Assembly: GCF_029227915.1 (NCBI RefSeq) | Contig: NC_079876.1 | Coordinates: 2,048,001 to 2,112,000, forward strand | Direction of reading: 5' to 3' | DNA: 64,000 nucleotides | Origin: Hydractinia symbiolongicarpus | Taxonomy: Eukaryota; Cnidaria; Hydrozoa; Anthoathecata; Hydractiniidae | In this document: one piece after another, positions 38,585 through 52,500 of the stretch | Numbering within the stretch: the first letter of the stretch is position 1 | Layout: each line of letters starts with the position of its first letter | The notes under the pieces: generated by a model | What the model saw: only the letters and a program-made list of their open reading frames with translations | Databases searched by the model: none | What the model was told of the DNA's origin: nothing | Program-made: the position numbers and the translations under genes

Positions 38585-40225
38585 ACTCGGCCCGTATAGT
38601 CAAAAGTATACAAAGAAAGTACCCGGGGTGTAAACTCATTTCCCGAACGATTTTTTAAATTATTATTTCACCACTAAAGCCCATGAGACTTGTAGTTTTT
38701 AAAAATGTTTTCATATTTGATGAGACGCTTAATAAAAGAAGTTTAATTGCCGGCAAACGAAAACCCGCGACTTCCCGTAAATCCCGGACTCGGCCCGTAT
38801 AGTCAAAAGTATACAAAGAAAGTACCCAGTGAGTAAACTCATTTCCCTAACGAATTTTTAAATTATTTTTCACCACTAAAACGCATGAGAGTTGTAGTTT
38901 TCAAAAATGTTTTCATTTTTGATGAGACGCTGAATAAAAGAAGTTTAATCGCCTGCAAACGAAAACCTGCGATTTTCCGTAAATCCCGGACTCGGCCCGT
39001 ATAGTCAAAAGTATACAAAGAAAGTACCCAGGGAGTAAACTCATTTCCCAAACGATTTTTTAAATTATTGTTTCACCACTAAAGCTCATGAGATTTGTAG
39101 TTTTCAAAAATGTTTTCATTTTTGATGAGACGCTAAATAAAAGAAGTTTAATCGCCGGCAAACGAAAACCCGCCATTTCCCGTAAGCCCCGGACTCGGCC
39201 CGCATAGTCAAAAGTATACAAAGAAAGTACCCAGGGTGTAAACTCATTTCCCGAACGATTTTTTAAATTATTATTTCACCACTAAAACCCATGAGACTTG
39301 TAGTATTTAAAAATACTTTCATTTTTGATGAGACGCTGAATAAAAGAAGTTTAATCGCCGGCAAACAAAAACCCGCGACTTCCCGTAAATCCCGGACTCG
39401 GCCCGTATAGTCAAAAGTATACAAAGAAAGTACCCGGGGTGTAAACTCATTTCCCGAACGATTTTTTAAATTATTATTTCACCACTAAAGCCCATGAGAC
39501 TTGTAGTTTTTAAAAATGTTTTCATATTTGATGAGACGCTTAATAAAAGAAGTTTAATTGCCGGCAAACGAAAACCCGCGACTTCCCGTAAATCCCGGAC
39601 TCGGCCCGTATAGTCAAAAGTATACAAAGAAAGTACCCAGTGAGTAAACTCATTTCCCTAACGAATTTTTAAATTATTTTTCACCACTAAAACGCATGAG
39701 AGTTGTAGTTTTCAAAAATGTTTTCATTTTTGATGAGACGCTGAATAAAAGAGGTTTAATCGCCTGCAAACGAAAACCTGCGATTTTCCGTAAATCCCGG
39801 ACTCGGCCCGTATAGTCAAAAGTATACAAAGAAAGTACCCAGGGAGTAAACTCATTTCCCAAACGATTTTTTAAATTATTGTTTCACCACTAAAGCTCAT
39901 GAGATTTGTAGTTTTCAAAAATGTTTTCATTTTTGATGAGACGCTAAATAAAAGAAGTTTAATCGCCGGCAAACGAAAACCCGCCATTTCCCGTAAGCCC
40001 CGGACTCGGCCCGCATAGTCAAAAGTATACAAAGAAAGTACCCAGGGTGTAAACTCATTTCCCGAACGATTTTTTAAATTATTATTTCACCACTAAAACC
40101 CATGAGACTTGTAGTATTTAAAAATACTTTCATTTTTGATGAGACGCTGAATAAAAGAAGTTTAATCGCCGGCAAACAAAAACCCGCGACTTCCCGTAAA
40201 TCCCGGACTCGGCCCGTATAGTCAA
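38585..40225. repeat. 4-mer duplication of O1-O3, 811 bp x 2
   Basis: The ATTATTTTTCACC monomer with GAGAGTTGTAG and CGCCTGC occurs at about 38,870 and 39,681 (811 bp; one T is missing from the T run, so 812 - 1). O2 (with the private GAGATTTGTAG) and O3 follow both times. One change, GAGGTTTAATCGCCTGC near 39,750, separates the copies. Confidence 0.8.
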
Positions 40226-40751
40226 AAGTATACAAAGAAAGTACCCAGGGAGTAAACTCATTTCCCGAACGATTTTTTAAATTATTTTTTCACCACTAAA
40301 ACGCATGAGACTTGTAGTTTTCAAAAATGTTTTTATTTTTGATGAGACGCTAAATATAAGAAGTTTAATCGCCGGCAAACGAGAACCCTCCATTTCCCGT
40401 AAACCCCGGACTCCGCCCGCATAGTCAAAAGTATACAAAGAAAGTACCCGGGGTGTAAACTCATTTCCCGAACGATTTTTTAAATTATTATTTCACCACT
40501 AAAGCCCATGAGACTTGTAGTATTTAAAAATACTTTCATTTTTGATGAGACGCTGAATAAAAGAAGTTTAATCGCCGGCAAACAAAAACCCGCGACTTCC
40601 CGTAAATCCCGGACTCGGCCCGTATAGACAAAAGTATACAAAGAAAGTACCCAGGGAGTAAACTCATTTCCCGAACGATTTTTTAAATTATTTTTTCACC
40701 ACTAAAACGCATGAGACTTGTAGTTTTCAAAAATGTTTTCATTTTTGATGA
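40226..40751. repeat. O4-O5 monomers leading into the M block
   Basis: GCTAAATATAAG, GAGAACCCTCC and ACTCCGCCCGC (O4) are followed by a TATTTAAAAATAC/GACAAAAG monomer (O5), then by the first GACGATTAATAAAAG monomer at 40,752. The same order is present at 62.27-62.87 kb, with one extra monomer. Confidence 0.75.
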
Positions 40752-41766
40752 GACGATTAATAAAAGAGGTTTAATCGCCGGCAAACGAAATCCCGCGATT
40801 TCCCGTTAATCCTGGACTCGGCCCGTATAGTCAAAAGTATACAAAGAAAGTACCTAGGGAGTAAACTAATTTCCCAAACGATTTTTTATATTATTATTTC
40901 ACCACTAAAGCCCATGAGACTTGTAGTTTTTAAAAATGTTTTCATTTTTGATGAGACGCTGAATAAAAGAAGTTTAATCGCCGGCAAACGAAATCCCGCG
41001 ATTTCCCGTAAATCCCGGACTCGGCCCGTATAGTCAAAAGTATACAAAGAAAGTACCCGGGGTGTAAACTCATTTCCCGAACGATTTTTTAAATTATTAT
41101 TTCACCACTAAAACGCATGAGACTTTTAGTTTTCAGAAATGTTTTCATTTTTGATGAGACGATTAATAAAAGAGGTTTAATCGCCGGCAAACGAAATCCC
41201 GCGATTTCCCGTTAATCCCGGGCTTGGCCCGTATAGTCGAATGTATACAAAGAAAGTAACCAGGAAGTAAACTCATTTCCCGAACGATTTTTTAAATTTT
41301 TTTTTCACCACTAAAACGCATGAGACTTGTAGTTTTAAAAAATGTTTTCATTTTTGATGAGACGCTGAATAAAAGAAGTTTAATCGCCGGCAAACGAAAA
41401 CCTGCGATTTCCCGTAAATCCCGGACTCGGCCCGTATAGTCAAAAGTATACAAAGAAAGTACCCAGGGAGTAAACTAATTTCCCAAACGATTTTTTAAAT
41501 TATTATTTCACCACTAAAGCCCATGAGACTTGTAGTTTTTAAAAATGTTTTCATTTTTGATGAGACGCTGAATAAAAGAAGTTTAATCGCCGGCAAACGA
41601 AATCCCGCGATTTCCCGTAAATCCCGGACTCGGCCCGTATAGTCAAAAGTATACAAAGAAAGTACCCGGGGTGTAAACTCATTTCCCGAACGATTTTTTA
41701 AATTATTATTTCACCACTAAAACGCATGAGACTTTTTGTTTTCAAAAATGTTTTCATTTTTGATGA
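40752..41766. repeat. Start of M block, with hybrid M1 and a 3-mer unit
   Basis: The first M1 (40,752) has GTTAATCCTGG and GTACCTAGGG instead of the usual M1 tail, so it is a hybrid. An M4 follows, then M1 at 41,158 with GACTTTTAG and CAGAAATG, M2 and M4. The M1 spacing from 41,158 to 41,767 is 609 bp. This segment is repeated at 62,873-63,887 at a constant offset of 22,121 bp, including the rare CTAGGG variant. Confidence 0.8.
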
Positions 41767-44700
41767 GACGATTAATAAAAGAGGTTTAATCGCCGGCAAA
41801 CGAAATCCCGCGATTTCCCGATAATCCCGGGCTTGGCCCGTATAGTCGAATGTATACAAAGAAAGTAACCAGGAAGTAAACTCATTTCCCGAACGATTTT
41901 TTAAATTTTTTTTTCACCACTAAAACGCATGAGACTTGTAGTTTTAAAAAATGTTTTCATTTTTGATGAGACGCTGAATAAAAGAAGGTTAATCGCCGGC
42001 AAACGAAAACCTGCGATTTCCCGTAAATCCCGGACTCGGCCCGTATAGTCAAAAGTATATAAAGAAAGTACCCGGGGTATAAACTCATTTCCCGAACGAT
42101 TTTTTAAATTATTATTTCACCACTAAAGCCCATGAGACTTGTAGTTTTTAAAAATGTTTTCATTTTGGATGAGACGCTGAATAAAAGAAGTTTAATCGCC
42201 GGCAAACGAAAACCTGCGATTTCCCGTAAATCCCGGACTCGGCCCGTATAGTCAAAAGTATACAAAGAAAGTACCCAGGGAGTAAACTAATTTCCCAAAC
42301 GATTTTTTAAATTATTATTTCACCACTAAAGCCCATGAGACTTGTAGTTTTTAAAAATGTTTTCATTTTTGATGAGACGCTGAATAAAAGAAGTTTAATC
42401 GCCGGCAAACGAAATCCCGCGATTTCCCGTAAATCCCGGACTCGGCCCGTATAGTCAAAAGTATACAAAGAAAGTACCCAGGGAGTAAACTCATTTCCCG
42501 AACGATTTTTTAAACTATTTTTTCACCACTAAAACGCATGAGACTTGTAGTTTTCAGAAATATTTTCATTTTTGATGAGACGCTTAATGAAAGTGGTTTA
42601 ATCGCCGGCAAACGAAAACCTGCGATTTCCCGTAAATCCCGGACTCGGCCCGTATAGTCAAAAGTATACAAAGAAAGTACCCAGGGTGTAAACTCATTTC
42701 TCGAACGAATTTTTAAATTATTTTTTCACCACTAAAACGCATGAGACTTTTTGTTTTCAAAAATGTTTTCATTTTTGATGAGACGATTAATAAAAGAGGT
42801 TTAATCGCCGGCAAACGAAATCCCGCGATTTCCCGTTAATCCCGGGCTTGGCCCGTATAGTCGAATGTATACAAAGAAAGTAACCAGGAAGTAAACTCAT
42901 TTCCCGAACGATTTTTTAAATTTTTTTTTCACCACTAAAACGCATGAGACTTGTAGTTTTAAAAAATGTTTTCATTTTTGATGAGACGCTGAATAAAAGA
43001 AGTTTAATCGCCGGCAAACGAAAACCTGCGATTTCCCGTAAATCCCGGACTCGGCCCGTATAGTCAAAAGTATATAAAGAAAGTACCCGGGGTGTAAACT
43101 CATTTCCCGAACGATTTTTTAAATTATTATTTCACCACTAAAGCCCATGAGACTTGTAGTTTTTAAAAATGTTTTCATTTTGGATGAGACGCTGAATAAA
43201 AGAAGTTTAATCGCCGGCAAACGAAAACCTGCGATTTCCCGTAAATCCCGGACTCGGCCCGTATAGTCAAAAGTATACAAAGAAAGTACCCAGGGAGTAA
43301 ACTAATTTCCCAAACGATTTTTTAAATTATTATTTCACCACTAAAGCCCATGAGACTTGTAGTTTTTAAAAATGTTTTCATTTTTGATGAGACGCTGAAT
43401 AAAAGAAGTTTAATCGCCGGCAAACGAAATCCCGCGATTTCCCGTAAATCCCGGACTCGGCCCGTATAGTCAAAAGTATACAAAGAAAGTACCCAGGGAG
43501 TAAACTCATTTCCCAAACGATTTTTTAAACTATTTTTTCACCACTAAAACGCATGAGACTTGTAGTTTTCAGAAATATTTTCATTTTTGATGAGACGCTT
43601 AATGAAAGTGGTTTAATCGCCGGCAAACGAAAACCTGCGATTTCCCGTAAATCCCGGACTCGGCCCGTATAGTCAAAAGTATACAAAGAAAGTACCCAGG
43701 GTGTAAACTCATTTCTCGAACGAATTTTTAAATTATTTTTTCACCACTAAAACGCATGAGACTTTTTGTTTTCAAAAATGTTTTCATTTTTGATGAGACG
43801 ATTAATAAAAGAGGTTTAATCGCCGGCAAACGAAATCCCGCGATTTCCCGATAATCCCGGGCTTGGCCCGTATAGTCGAATGTATACAAAGAAAGTAACC
43901 AGGAAGTAAACTCATTTCCCGAACGATTTTTTAAATTTTTTTTTCACCACTAAAACGCATGAGACTTGTAGTTTTAAAAAATGTTTTCATTTTTGATGAG
44001 ACGCTGAATAAAAGAAGTTTAATCGCCGGCAAACGAAAACCTGCGATTTCCCGTAAATCCCGGACTCGGCCCGTATAGTCAAAAGTATATAAAGAAAGTA
44101 CCCGGGGTGTAAACTCATTTCCCGAACGATTTTTTAAATTATTATTTCACCACTAAAGCCCATGAGACTTGTAGTTTTTAAAAATGTTTTCATTTTTGAT
44201 GAGACGCTGAATAAAAGAAGTTTAATCGCCGGCAAACGAAATCCCGCGATTTCCCGTAAATCCCGGACTCGGCCCGTATAGTCAAAAGTATACAAAGAAA
44301 GTACCCAGGGAGTAAACTCATTTCCCGAACGATTTTTTAAACTATTTTTTCACCACTAAAACGCATGAGACTTGTAGTTTTCAGAAATATTTTCATTTTT
44401 GATGAGACGCTTAATGAAAGTGGTTTAATCGCCGGCAAACGAAAACCTGCGATTTCCCGTAAATCCCGGACTGGGCCCGTATAGTCAAAAGTATACAAAG
44501 AAAGTACCCAGGGTGTAAACTCATTTCTCGAACGAATTTTTAAATTATTTTTTCACCACTAAAACGCATGAGACTTTTTGTTTTCAAAAATGTTTTCATT
44601 TTTGATGAGACGATTAATAAAAGAGGTTTAATCGCCGGCAAACGAAATCCCGCGATTTCCCGTTAATCCCGGGCTTGGCCCGTATAGTCGAATGTATACA

Positions 44701-46569
44701 AAGAAAGTAACCAGGAAGTAAACTCATTTCCCGAACGATTTTTTAAATTTTTTTTTCACCACTAAAACGCATGAGACTTGTAGTTTTAAAAAATGTTTTC
44801 ATTTTTGATGAGACGCTGAATAAAAGAAGTTTAATCGCCGGCAAACGAAAACCTGCGATTTCCCGTAAATCCCGGACTCGGCCCGTATAGTCAAAAGTAT
44901 ATAAAGAAAGTACCCGGGGTGTAAACTCATTTCCCGAACGATTTTTTAAATTATTATTTCACCACTAAAGCCCATAAGACTTGTAGTTTTTAAAAATGTT
45001 TTCATTTTGGATGAGACGCTGAATAAAAGAAGTTTAATCGCCGGCAAACGAAAACCTGCGATTTCCCGTAAATCCCGGACTCGGCCCGTATAGTCAAAAG
45101 TATACAAAGAAAGTACCCAGGGAGTAAACTAATTTCCCAAACGATTTTTTAAATTATTATTTCACCACTAAAGCCCATGAGACTTGTAGTTTTTAAAAAT
45201 GTTTTCATTTTTGATGAGACGCTGAATAAAAGAAGTTTAATCGCCGGCAAACGAAATCCCGCGATTTCCCGTAAATCCCGGACTCGGCCCGTATAGTCAA
45301 AAGTATACAAAGAAAGTACCCAGGGAGTAAACTCATTTCCCGAACGATTTTTTAAACTATTTTTTCACCACTAAAACGCATGAGACTTGTAGTTTTCAGA
45401 AATATTTTCATTTTTGATGAGACGCTTAATGAAAGTGGTTTAATCGCCGGCAAACGAAAACCTGCGATTTCCCGTAAATCCCGGACTCGGCCCGTATAGT
45501 CAAAAGTATACAAAGAAAGTACCCAGGGTGTAAACTCATTTCTCGAACGAATTTTTAAATTATTTTTTCACCACTAAAACGCATGAGACTTTTTGTTTTC
45601 AAAAATGTTTTCATTTTTGATGAGACGATTAATAAAAGAGGTTTAATCGCCGGCAAACGAAATCCCGCGATTTCCCGTTAATCCCGGGCTTGGCCCGTAT
45701 AGTCGAATGTATACAAAGAAAGTAACCAGGAAGTAAACTCATTTCCCGAACGATTTTTTAAATTTTTTTTTCACCACTAAAACGCATGAGACTTGTAGTT
45801 TTAAAAAATGTTTTCATTTTTGATGAGACGCTGAATAAAAGAAGTTTAATCGCCGGCAAACGAAAACCTGCGATTTCCCGTAAATCCCGGACTCGGCCCG
45901 TATAGTCAAAAGTATATAAAGAAAGTACCCGGGGTGTAAACTCATTTCCCGAACGATTTTTTAAATTATTATTTCACCACTAAAGCCCATGAGACTTGTA
46001 GTTTTTAAAAATGTTTTCATTTTGGATGAGACGCTGAATAAAAGAAGTTTAATCGCCGGCAAACGAAAACCTGCGACTTCCCGTAAATCCCGGACTCGGC
46101 CCGTATAGTCAAAAGTATACAAAGAAAGTACCCAGGGAGTAAACTAATTTCCCAAACGATTTTTTAAATTATTATTTCACCACTAAAGCCCATGAGACTT
46201 GTAGTTTTTAAAAATGTTTTCATTTTTGATGAGACGCTGAATAAAAGAAGTTTAATCGCCGGCAAACGAAATCCCGCGATTTCCCGTAAATCCCGGACTG
46301 GGCCTGTATAGTCAAAAGTATACAAAGAAAGTACCCAGGGAGTAAACTCATTTCCCGAACGATTTTTTAAATTATTTTTTCACCACTAAAACGCATGAGA
46401 CTTGTAGTTTTCAGAAATATTTTCATTTTTGATGAGACGCTTAATGAAAGTGGTTTAATCGCCGGCAAACGAAAACCTGCGATTTCCCGTAAATCCCGGA
46501 CTCGGCCCGTATAGTCAAAAGTATACAAAGAAAGTACCCAGGGTGTAAACTCATTTCTCGAACGAATTT
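41767..46569. repeat. 5-mer higher-order repeat M1-M5, 1,015 bp, five units
   Basis: M1 (GACGATTAATAAAAG) starts at 41,767, 42,782, 43,797, 44,609 and 45,624, giving spacings of 1,015, 1,015, 812 and 1,015 bp. The unit is M1 (GACTTTTTG), M2 (GTTTTAAAAAATG, AGTATATAAAG), M3 (CATTTTGGATG), M4 (CGAAATCCCGCG) and M5 (AGAAATATTTTC). The short unit at 43,797-44,608 has lost M3. It is the most regular array in the window. The last M5 leads straight into N1 at 46,570. Confidence 0.88.
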
Positions 46570-49500
46570 TTAAATTATTTTTTCACCACTAAAACGCATG
46601 AGACTTGTAGTTTTCAAAAATGTTTTCATTTTTGATGAGACGCTGAATAAAAAAAGTTTAATCGCCGGCAAACGAAAACCTACGATTTCCCGTAAATCCC
46701 GGACTCGGCCCGTATAGTCAAAAGTATACAAAGAAAGTACCCAGGGAGTAAATTCATTTCCCAAACGTTTTTTTAAATTTATATTTTACCACTCAAGCCC
46801 ATGAGACTTGTAGTTTTTAAAAATGTTTTCATTTTTGATGAGACGCTGAATGAAAGAAGTTTAATCGCAGGCAAACGAAAACCCGCGATTTCCCGTAAAT
46901 CCCGGTTTCGGCCCGTATAGTCAAAAGTATACAAGGAAAGTACCCAGTAAGTAAACTCATTTCCCTAAGGAATTTTTAAATTATTTTTTCACCACTAAAG
47001 CCCATGAGACTTGTAGTTTTTAAAAATGTTTTCATTTTTGATGAGACGCTGAATAAAAGAAGTTTAATCGCCGGCAAACGAAATCCCGCGATTTCCCGTA
47101 AATCCCGGACTCGGCCCGTATAGTCAAAAGTATACAAAGAAAGTACCCAGGGAGTAAACTCATTTCCCGAACGATTTTTTAAATTATTTTTTCACCACTA
47201 AAACGCATGAGACTTGTAGTTTTCAGAAATATTTTCATTTTTGATGAGACGCTTAATGAAAGTGGTTTAATCGCCGGCAAACGAAAACCTGCGATTTCCC
47301 GTAAATCCCGGACTCGGCCCGTATAGTCAAAAGTATACAAAGAAAGTACCCAGGGTGTAAACTCATTTCTCGAACGAATTTTTAAATTATTTTTTCACCA
47401 CTAAAACGCATGAGACTTGTAGTTTTCAAAAATGTTTTCATTTTTGATGAGACGCTGAATAAAAAAAGTTTAATCGCCGGCAAACGAAAACCTACGATTT
47501 CCCGTAAATCCCGGACTCGGCCCGTATAGTCAAAAGTATACAAAGAAAGTACCCAGGGAGTAAATTCATTTCCCAAACGTTTTTTTAAATTTATATTTTA
47601 CCACTCAAGCCCATGAGACTTGTAGTTTTTAAAAATGTTTTCATTTTTGATGAGACGCTGAATGAAAGAAGTTTAATCGCAGGCAAACGAAAACCCGCGA
47701 TTTCCCGTAAATCCCGGTTTCGGCCCGTATAGTCAAAAGTATACAAGGAAAGTACCCAGTAAGTAAACTCATTTCCCTAAGGAATTTTTAAATTATTTTT
47801 TCACCACTAAAACGCATGAGACTTGTAGTTTTCAAAAATGTTTTCATTTTTGATGAGACGCTGAATAAAAGAAGTTTAATCGCCGGCAAACGAAAACCTG
47901 CGATTTCCCGTAAATCCCGGACTCGGTCCGTATAGTCAAAAGTATACAAAGAAAGTTACCAGGGTGTAAACTCATTTCCCGAACGATTTTTTAAATTATT
48001 ATTTCACCACTAAAGACCATGAGACTTGTAGTATTTAAAAATATTTTCATTTTTGATGAGACGCTGAATAAAAGAAGTTTTATCGCCGGCAAACGAAAAC
48101 CCTCGACGTCCCGTAAATCCCGGACTCGGCCCGTATAGTCAAAAGTATACAAAGAAAGTACCCAGGGAGTAAACTCATTTCCCGAACGATTTTTTAAATT
48201 ATTTTTTCACCATTACAACGCATGAGACTTGTAGTTTTCAAAAATGTTTTCATTTTTGATGAGACGCTGAATAAAAGAAGTTTAATCGCCGGCAAACGAA
48301 AACCTGCGATTTCCCGTGAATCCCGGACTCGGCCCGTATAGTCAAAAGTATACAAAGAAAGTACCCGGGGTGTAAACTCATTTCCCGAACGATTTTTTAA
48401 ATTATCATTTCACCACTAAAGCCCATGAGACTTGTAGTTTTTAAAAATGTTTTCATTTTTGATGAGACGCTGAATAAAAGAAGTTTAATCGCCGGCAAAC
48501 GAAATCCCGCGATTTCCCGTAAATCCCGGACTCGGCCCGTATAGTCAAAAGTATACAAGGAAAGTACCCAGTAAGTAAACTCATTTCCCTAAGGAATTTT
48601 TAAATTATTTTTTCACCACTAAAGCCCATGAGACTTGTAGTTTTTAAAAATGTTTTCATTTTTGATGAGACGCTGAATAAAAGAAGTTTAATCGCCGGCA
48701 AACGAAATCCCGCGATTTCCCGTAAATCCCGGACTCGGCCCGTATAGTCAAAAGTATACAAAGAAAGTACCCAGGGAGTAAACTCATTTCCCGAACGATT
48801 TTTTAAATTATTTTTTCACCACTAAAACGCATGAGACTTGTAGTTTTCAGAAATATTTTCATTTTTGATGAGACGCTTAATGAAAGTGGTTTAATCGCCG
48901 GCAAACGAAAACCTGCGATTTCCCGTAAATCCCGGACTCGGCCCGTATAGTCAAAAGTATACAAAGAAAGTACCCAGGGTGTAAACTCATTTCTCGAACG
49001 AATTTTTAAATTATTTTTTCACCACTAAAACGCATGAGACTTGTAGTTTTCAAAAATGTTTTCATTTTTGATGAGACGCTGAATAAAAAAAGTTTAATCG
49101 CCGGCAAACGAAAACCTACGATTTCCCGTAAATCCCGGACTCGGCCCGTATAGTCAAAAGTATACAAAGAAAGTACCCAGGGAGTAAATTCATTTCCCAA
49201 ACGTTTTTTTAAATTTATATTTTACCACTCAAGCCCATGAGACTTGTAGTTTTTAAAAATGTTTTCATTTTTGATGAGACGCTGAATGAAAGAAGTTTAA
49301 TCGCAGGCAAACGAAAACCCGCGATTTCCCGTAAATCCCGGTTTCGGCCCGTATAGTCAAAAGTATACAAGGAAAGTACCCAGTAAGTAAACTCATTTCC
49401 CTAAGGAATTTTTAAATTATTTTTTCACCACTAAAACGCATGAGACTTGTAGTTTTCAAAAATGTTTTCATTTTTGATGAGACGCTGAATAAAAGAAGTT

Positions 49501-52500
49501 TAATCGCCGGCAAACGAAAACCTGCGATTTCCCGTAAATCCCGGACTCGGTCCGTATAGTCAAAAGTATACAAAGAAAGTTACCAGGGTGTAAACTCATT
49601 TCCCGAACGATTTTTTAAATTATTATTTCACCACTAAAGACCATGAGACTTGTAGTATTTAAAAATATTTTCATTTTTGATGAGACGCTGAATAAAAGAA
49701 GTTTTATCGCCGGCAAACGAAAACCCTCGACGTCCCGTAAATCCCGGACTCGGCCCGTATAGTCAAAAGTATACAAAGAAAGTACCCAGGGAGTAAACTC
49801 ATTTCCCGAACGATTTTTTAAATTATTTTTTCACCATTACAACGCATGAGACTTGTAGTTTTCAAAAATGTTTTCATTTTTGATGAGACGCTGAATAAAA
49901 GAAGTTTAATCGCCGGCAAACGAAAACCTGCGATTTCCCGTGAATCCCGGACTCGGCCCGTATAGTCAAAAGTATACAAAGAAAGTACCCGGGGTGTAAA
50001 CTCATTTCCCGAACGATTTTTTAAATTATCATTTCACCACTAAAGCCCATGAGACTTGTAGTTTTTAAAAATGTTTTCATATTTGATGAGACGCTTAATA
50101 AAAGAAGTTTAATTGCCGGCAAACGAAAACCCGCGACTTCCCGTAAATCCCGGACTCGGCCCGTATAGTCAAAAGTATACAAAGAAAGTACCCAGGGAGT
50201 AAACTCATTTCCCGAACGATTTTTTAAATTAAATTTCACCACTAAAACGCATGAGACTTGTAGTTTTCAGAAATGTTTTCATTTTTGATGAGACGCTTAA
50301 TGAAAGTTGTTTAATCGCCGGCAAACGAAAACCCGCGATTTCCCGTAAATCCCGGGCTTGGCCCGTATAGTCGAATGTATACAAAGAAAGTACCCTGTGA
50401 GTAAACTCATTTCCAGAACGATTTTTTAATTTAATTTTTCACCACTAAAACGCATGAGACTTGTAGTTTCCAAAAATGTTTTCATTTTTGATGAGACGCT
50501 GAATAAAAGAAGTTTAATCGCCGGCAAACGAAAACCTGCGATTTCCCGTAAATCCCGGACTCGGCCCGTATAGTCAAAAGTATACAAAGAAAGTACCCGG
50601 GGTGTAAACTCATTTCCCGAACGATTTTTTAAATTATCATTTCACCACTAAAGCCCATGAGACTTGTAGTTTTTAAAAATGTTTTCATATTTGATGAGAC
50701 GCTTAATAAAAGAAGTTTAATTGCCGGCAAACGAAAACCTGCGACTTCCCGTAAATCCCGGACTCGGCCCGTATAGTCAAAAGTATACAAAGAAAGTACC
50801 CAGGGAGTAAACTAATTTCCCAAACGATTTTTTAAATTATTATTTCACCACTAAAGCCCATGAGACTTGTAGTTTTTAAAAATGTTTTCATTTTTGATGA
50901 GACGCTGAATAAAAGAAGTTTAATCGCCGGCAAACGAAATCCCGCGATTTCCCGTAAATCCCGGACTCGGCCCGTATAGTCAAAAGTATACAAAGAAAGT
51001 ACCCAGGGAGTAAACTCATTTCCCGAACGATTTTTTAAATTATTTTTTCACCACTAAAACGCATGAGACTTGTAGTTTTCAGAAATATTTTCATTTTTGA
51101 TGAGACGCTTAATGAAAGTGGTTTAATCGCCGGCAAACGAAAACCTGCGATTTCCCGTAAATCCCGGACTCGGCCCGTATAGTCAAAAGTATACAAAGAA
51201 AGTACCCAGGGTGTAAACTCATTTCTCGAACGAATTTTTAAATTATTTTTTCACCACTAAAACGCATGAGACTTGTAGTTTTCAAAAATGTTTTCATTTT
51301 TGATGAGACGCTGAATAAAAAAAGTTTAATCGCCGGCAAACGAAAACCTACGATTTCCCGTAAATCCCGGACTCGGCCCGTATAGTCAAAAGTATACAAA
51401 GAAAGTACCCAGGGAGTAAATTCATTTCCCAAATGTTTTTTTAAATTTATATTTTACCACTCAAGCCCATGAGACTTGTAGTTTTTAAAAATGTTTTCAT
51501 TTTTGATGAGACGCTGAATGAAAGAAGTTTATTCGCAGGCAAACGAAAACCCGCGATTTCCCGTAAATCCCGGTTTCGGCCCGTATAGTCAAAAGTATAC
51601 AAGGAAAGTACCCAGTAAGTAAAATCATTTCCCTAAGGAATTTTTAAATTATTTTTTCACCACTAAAACGCATGAGACTTGTAGTTTTCAAAAATGTTTT
51701 CATTTTTGATGAGACGCTGAATAAAAGAAGTTTAATCGCCGGCAAACGAAAACCTGCGATTTCCCGTAAATCCCGGACTCTGTCCGTATAGTCAAAAGTA
51801 TACAAAGAAAGTACCCAGGGTGTAAACTCATTTCCCGAACGATTTTTTAAATTATTATTTCACCACTAAAGACCATGAGACTTGTAGTATTTAAAAATAT
51901 TTTCATTTTTGATGAGACGCTGAATAAAAGAAGTTTTATCGCCGGCAAACGAAAACCCGCGACGTCCCGTAAATCCCGGACTCGGCCCGTATAGTCAAAA
52001 GTATACAAAGAAAGTACCCAGGGAGTAAACTCATTTCCCGAACGATTTTTTAAATTATTTTTTCACCATTACAACGCATGAGACTTGTAGTTTTCAAAAA
52101 TGTTTTCATTTTTGATGAGACGCTGAATAAAAGAAGTTTAATCGCCGGCAAACGAAAACCTGCGATTTCCCGTGAATCCCGGACTCGGCCCGTATAGTCA
52201 AAAGTATACAAAGAAAGTACCCGGGGTGTAAACTCATTTCCCGAACGATTTTTTAAATTATCATTTCACCACTAAAGCCCATGAGACTTGTAGTTTTTAA
52301 AAATGTTTTCATATTTGATGAGACGCTTAATAAAAGAAGTTTAATTGCCGGCAAACGAAAACCCGCGACTTCCCGTAAATCCCGGACTCGGCCCGTATAG
52401 TCAAAAGTATACAAAGAAAGTACCCAGGGAGTAAACTCATTTCCCGAACGATTTTTTAAATTAAATTTCACCACTAAAACGCATGAGACTTGTAGTTTTC

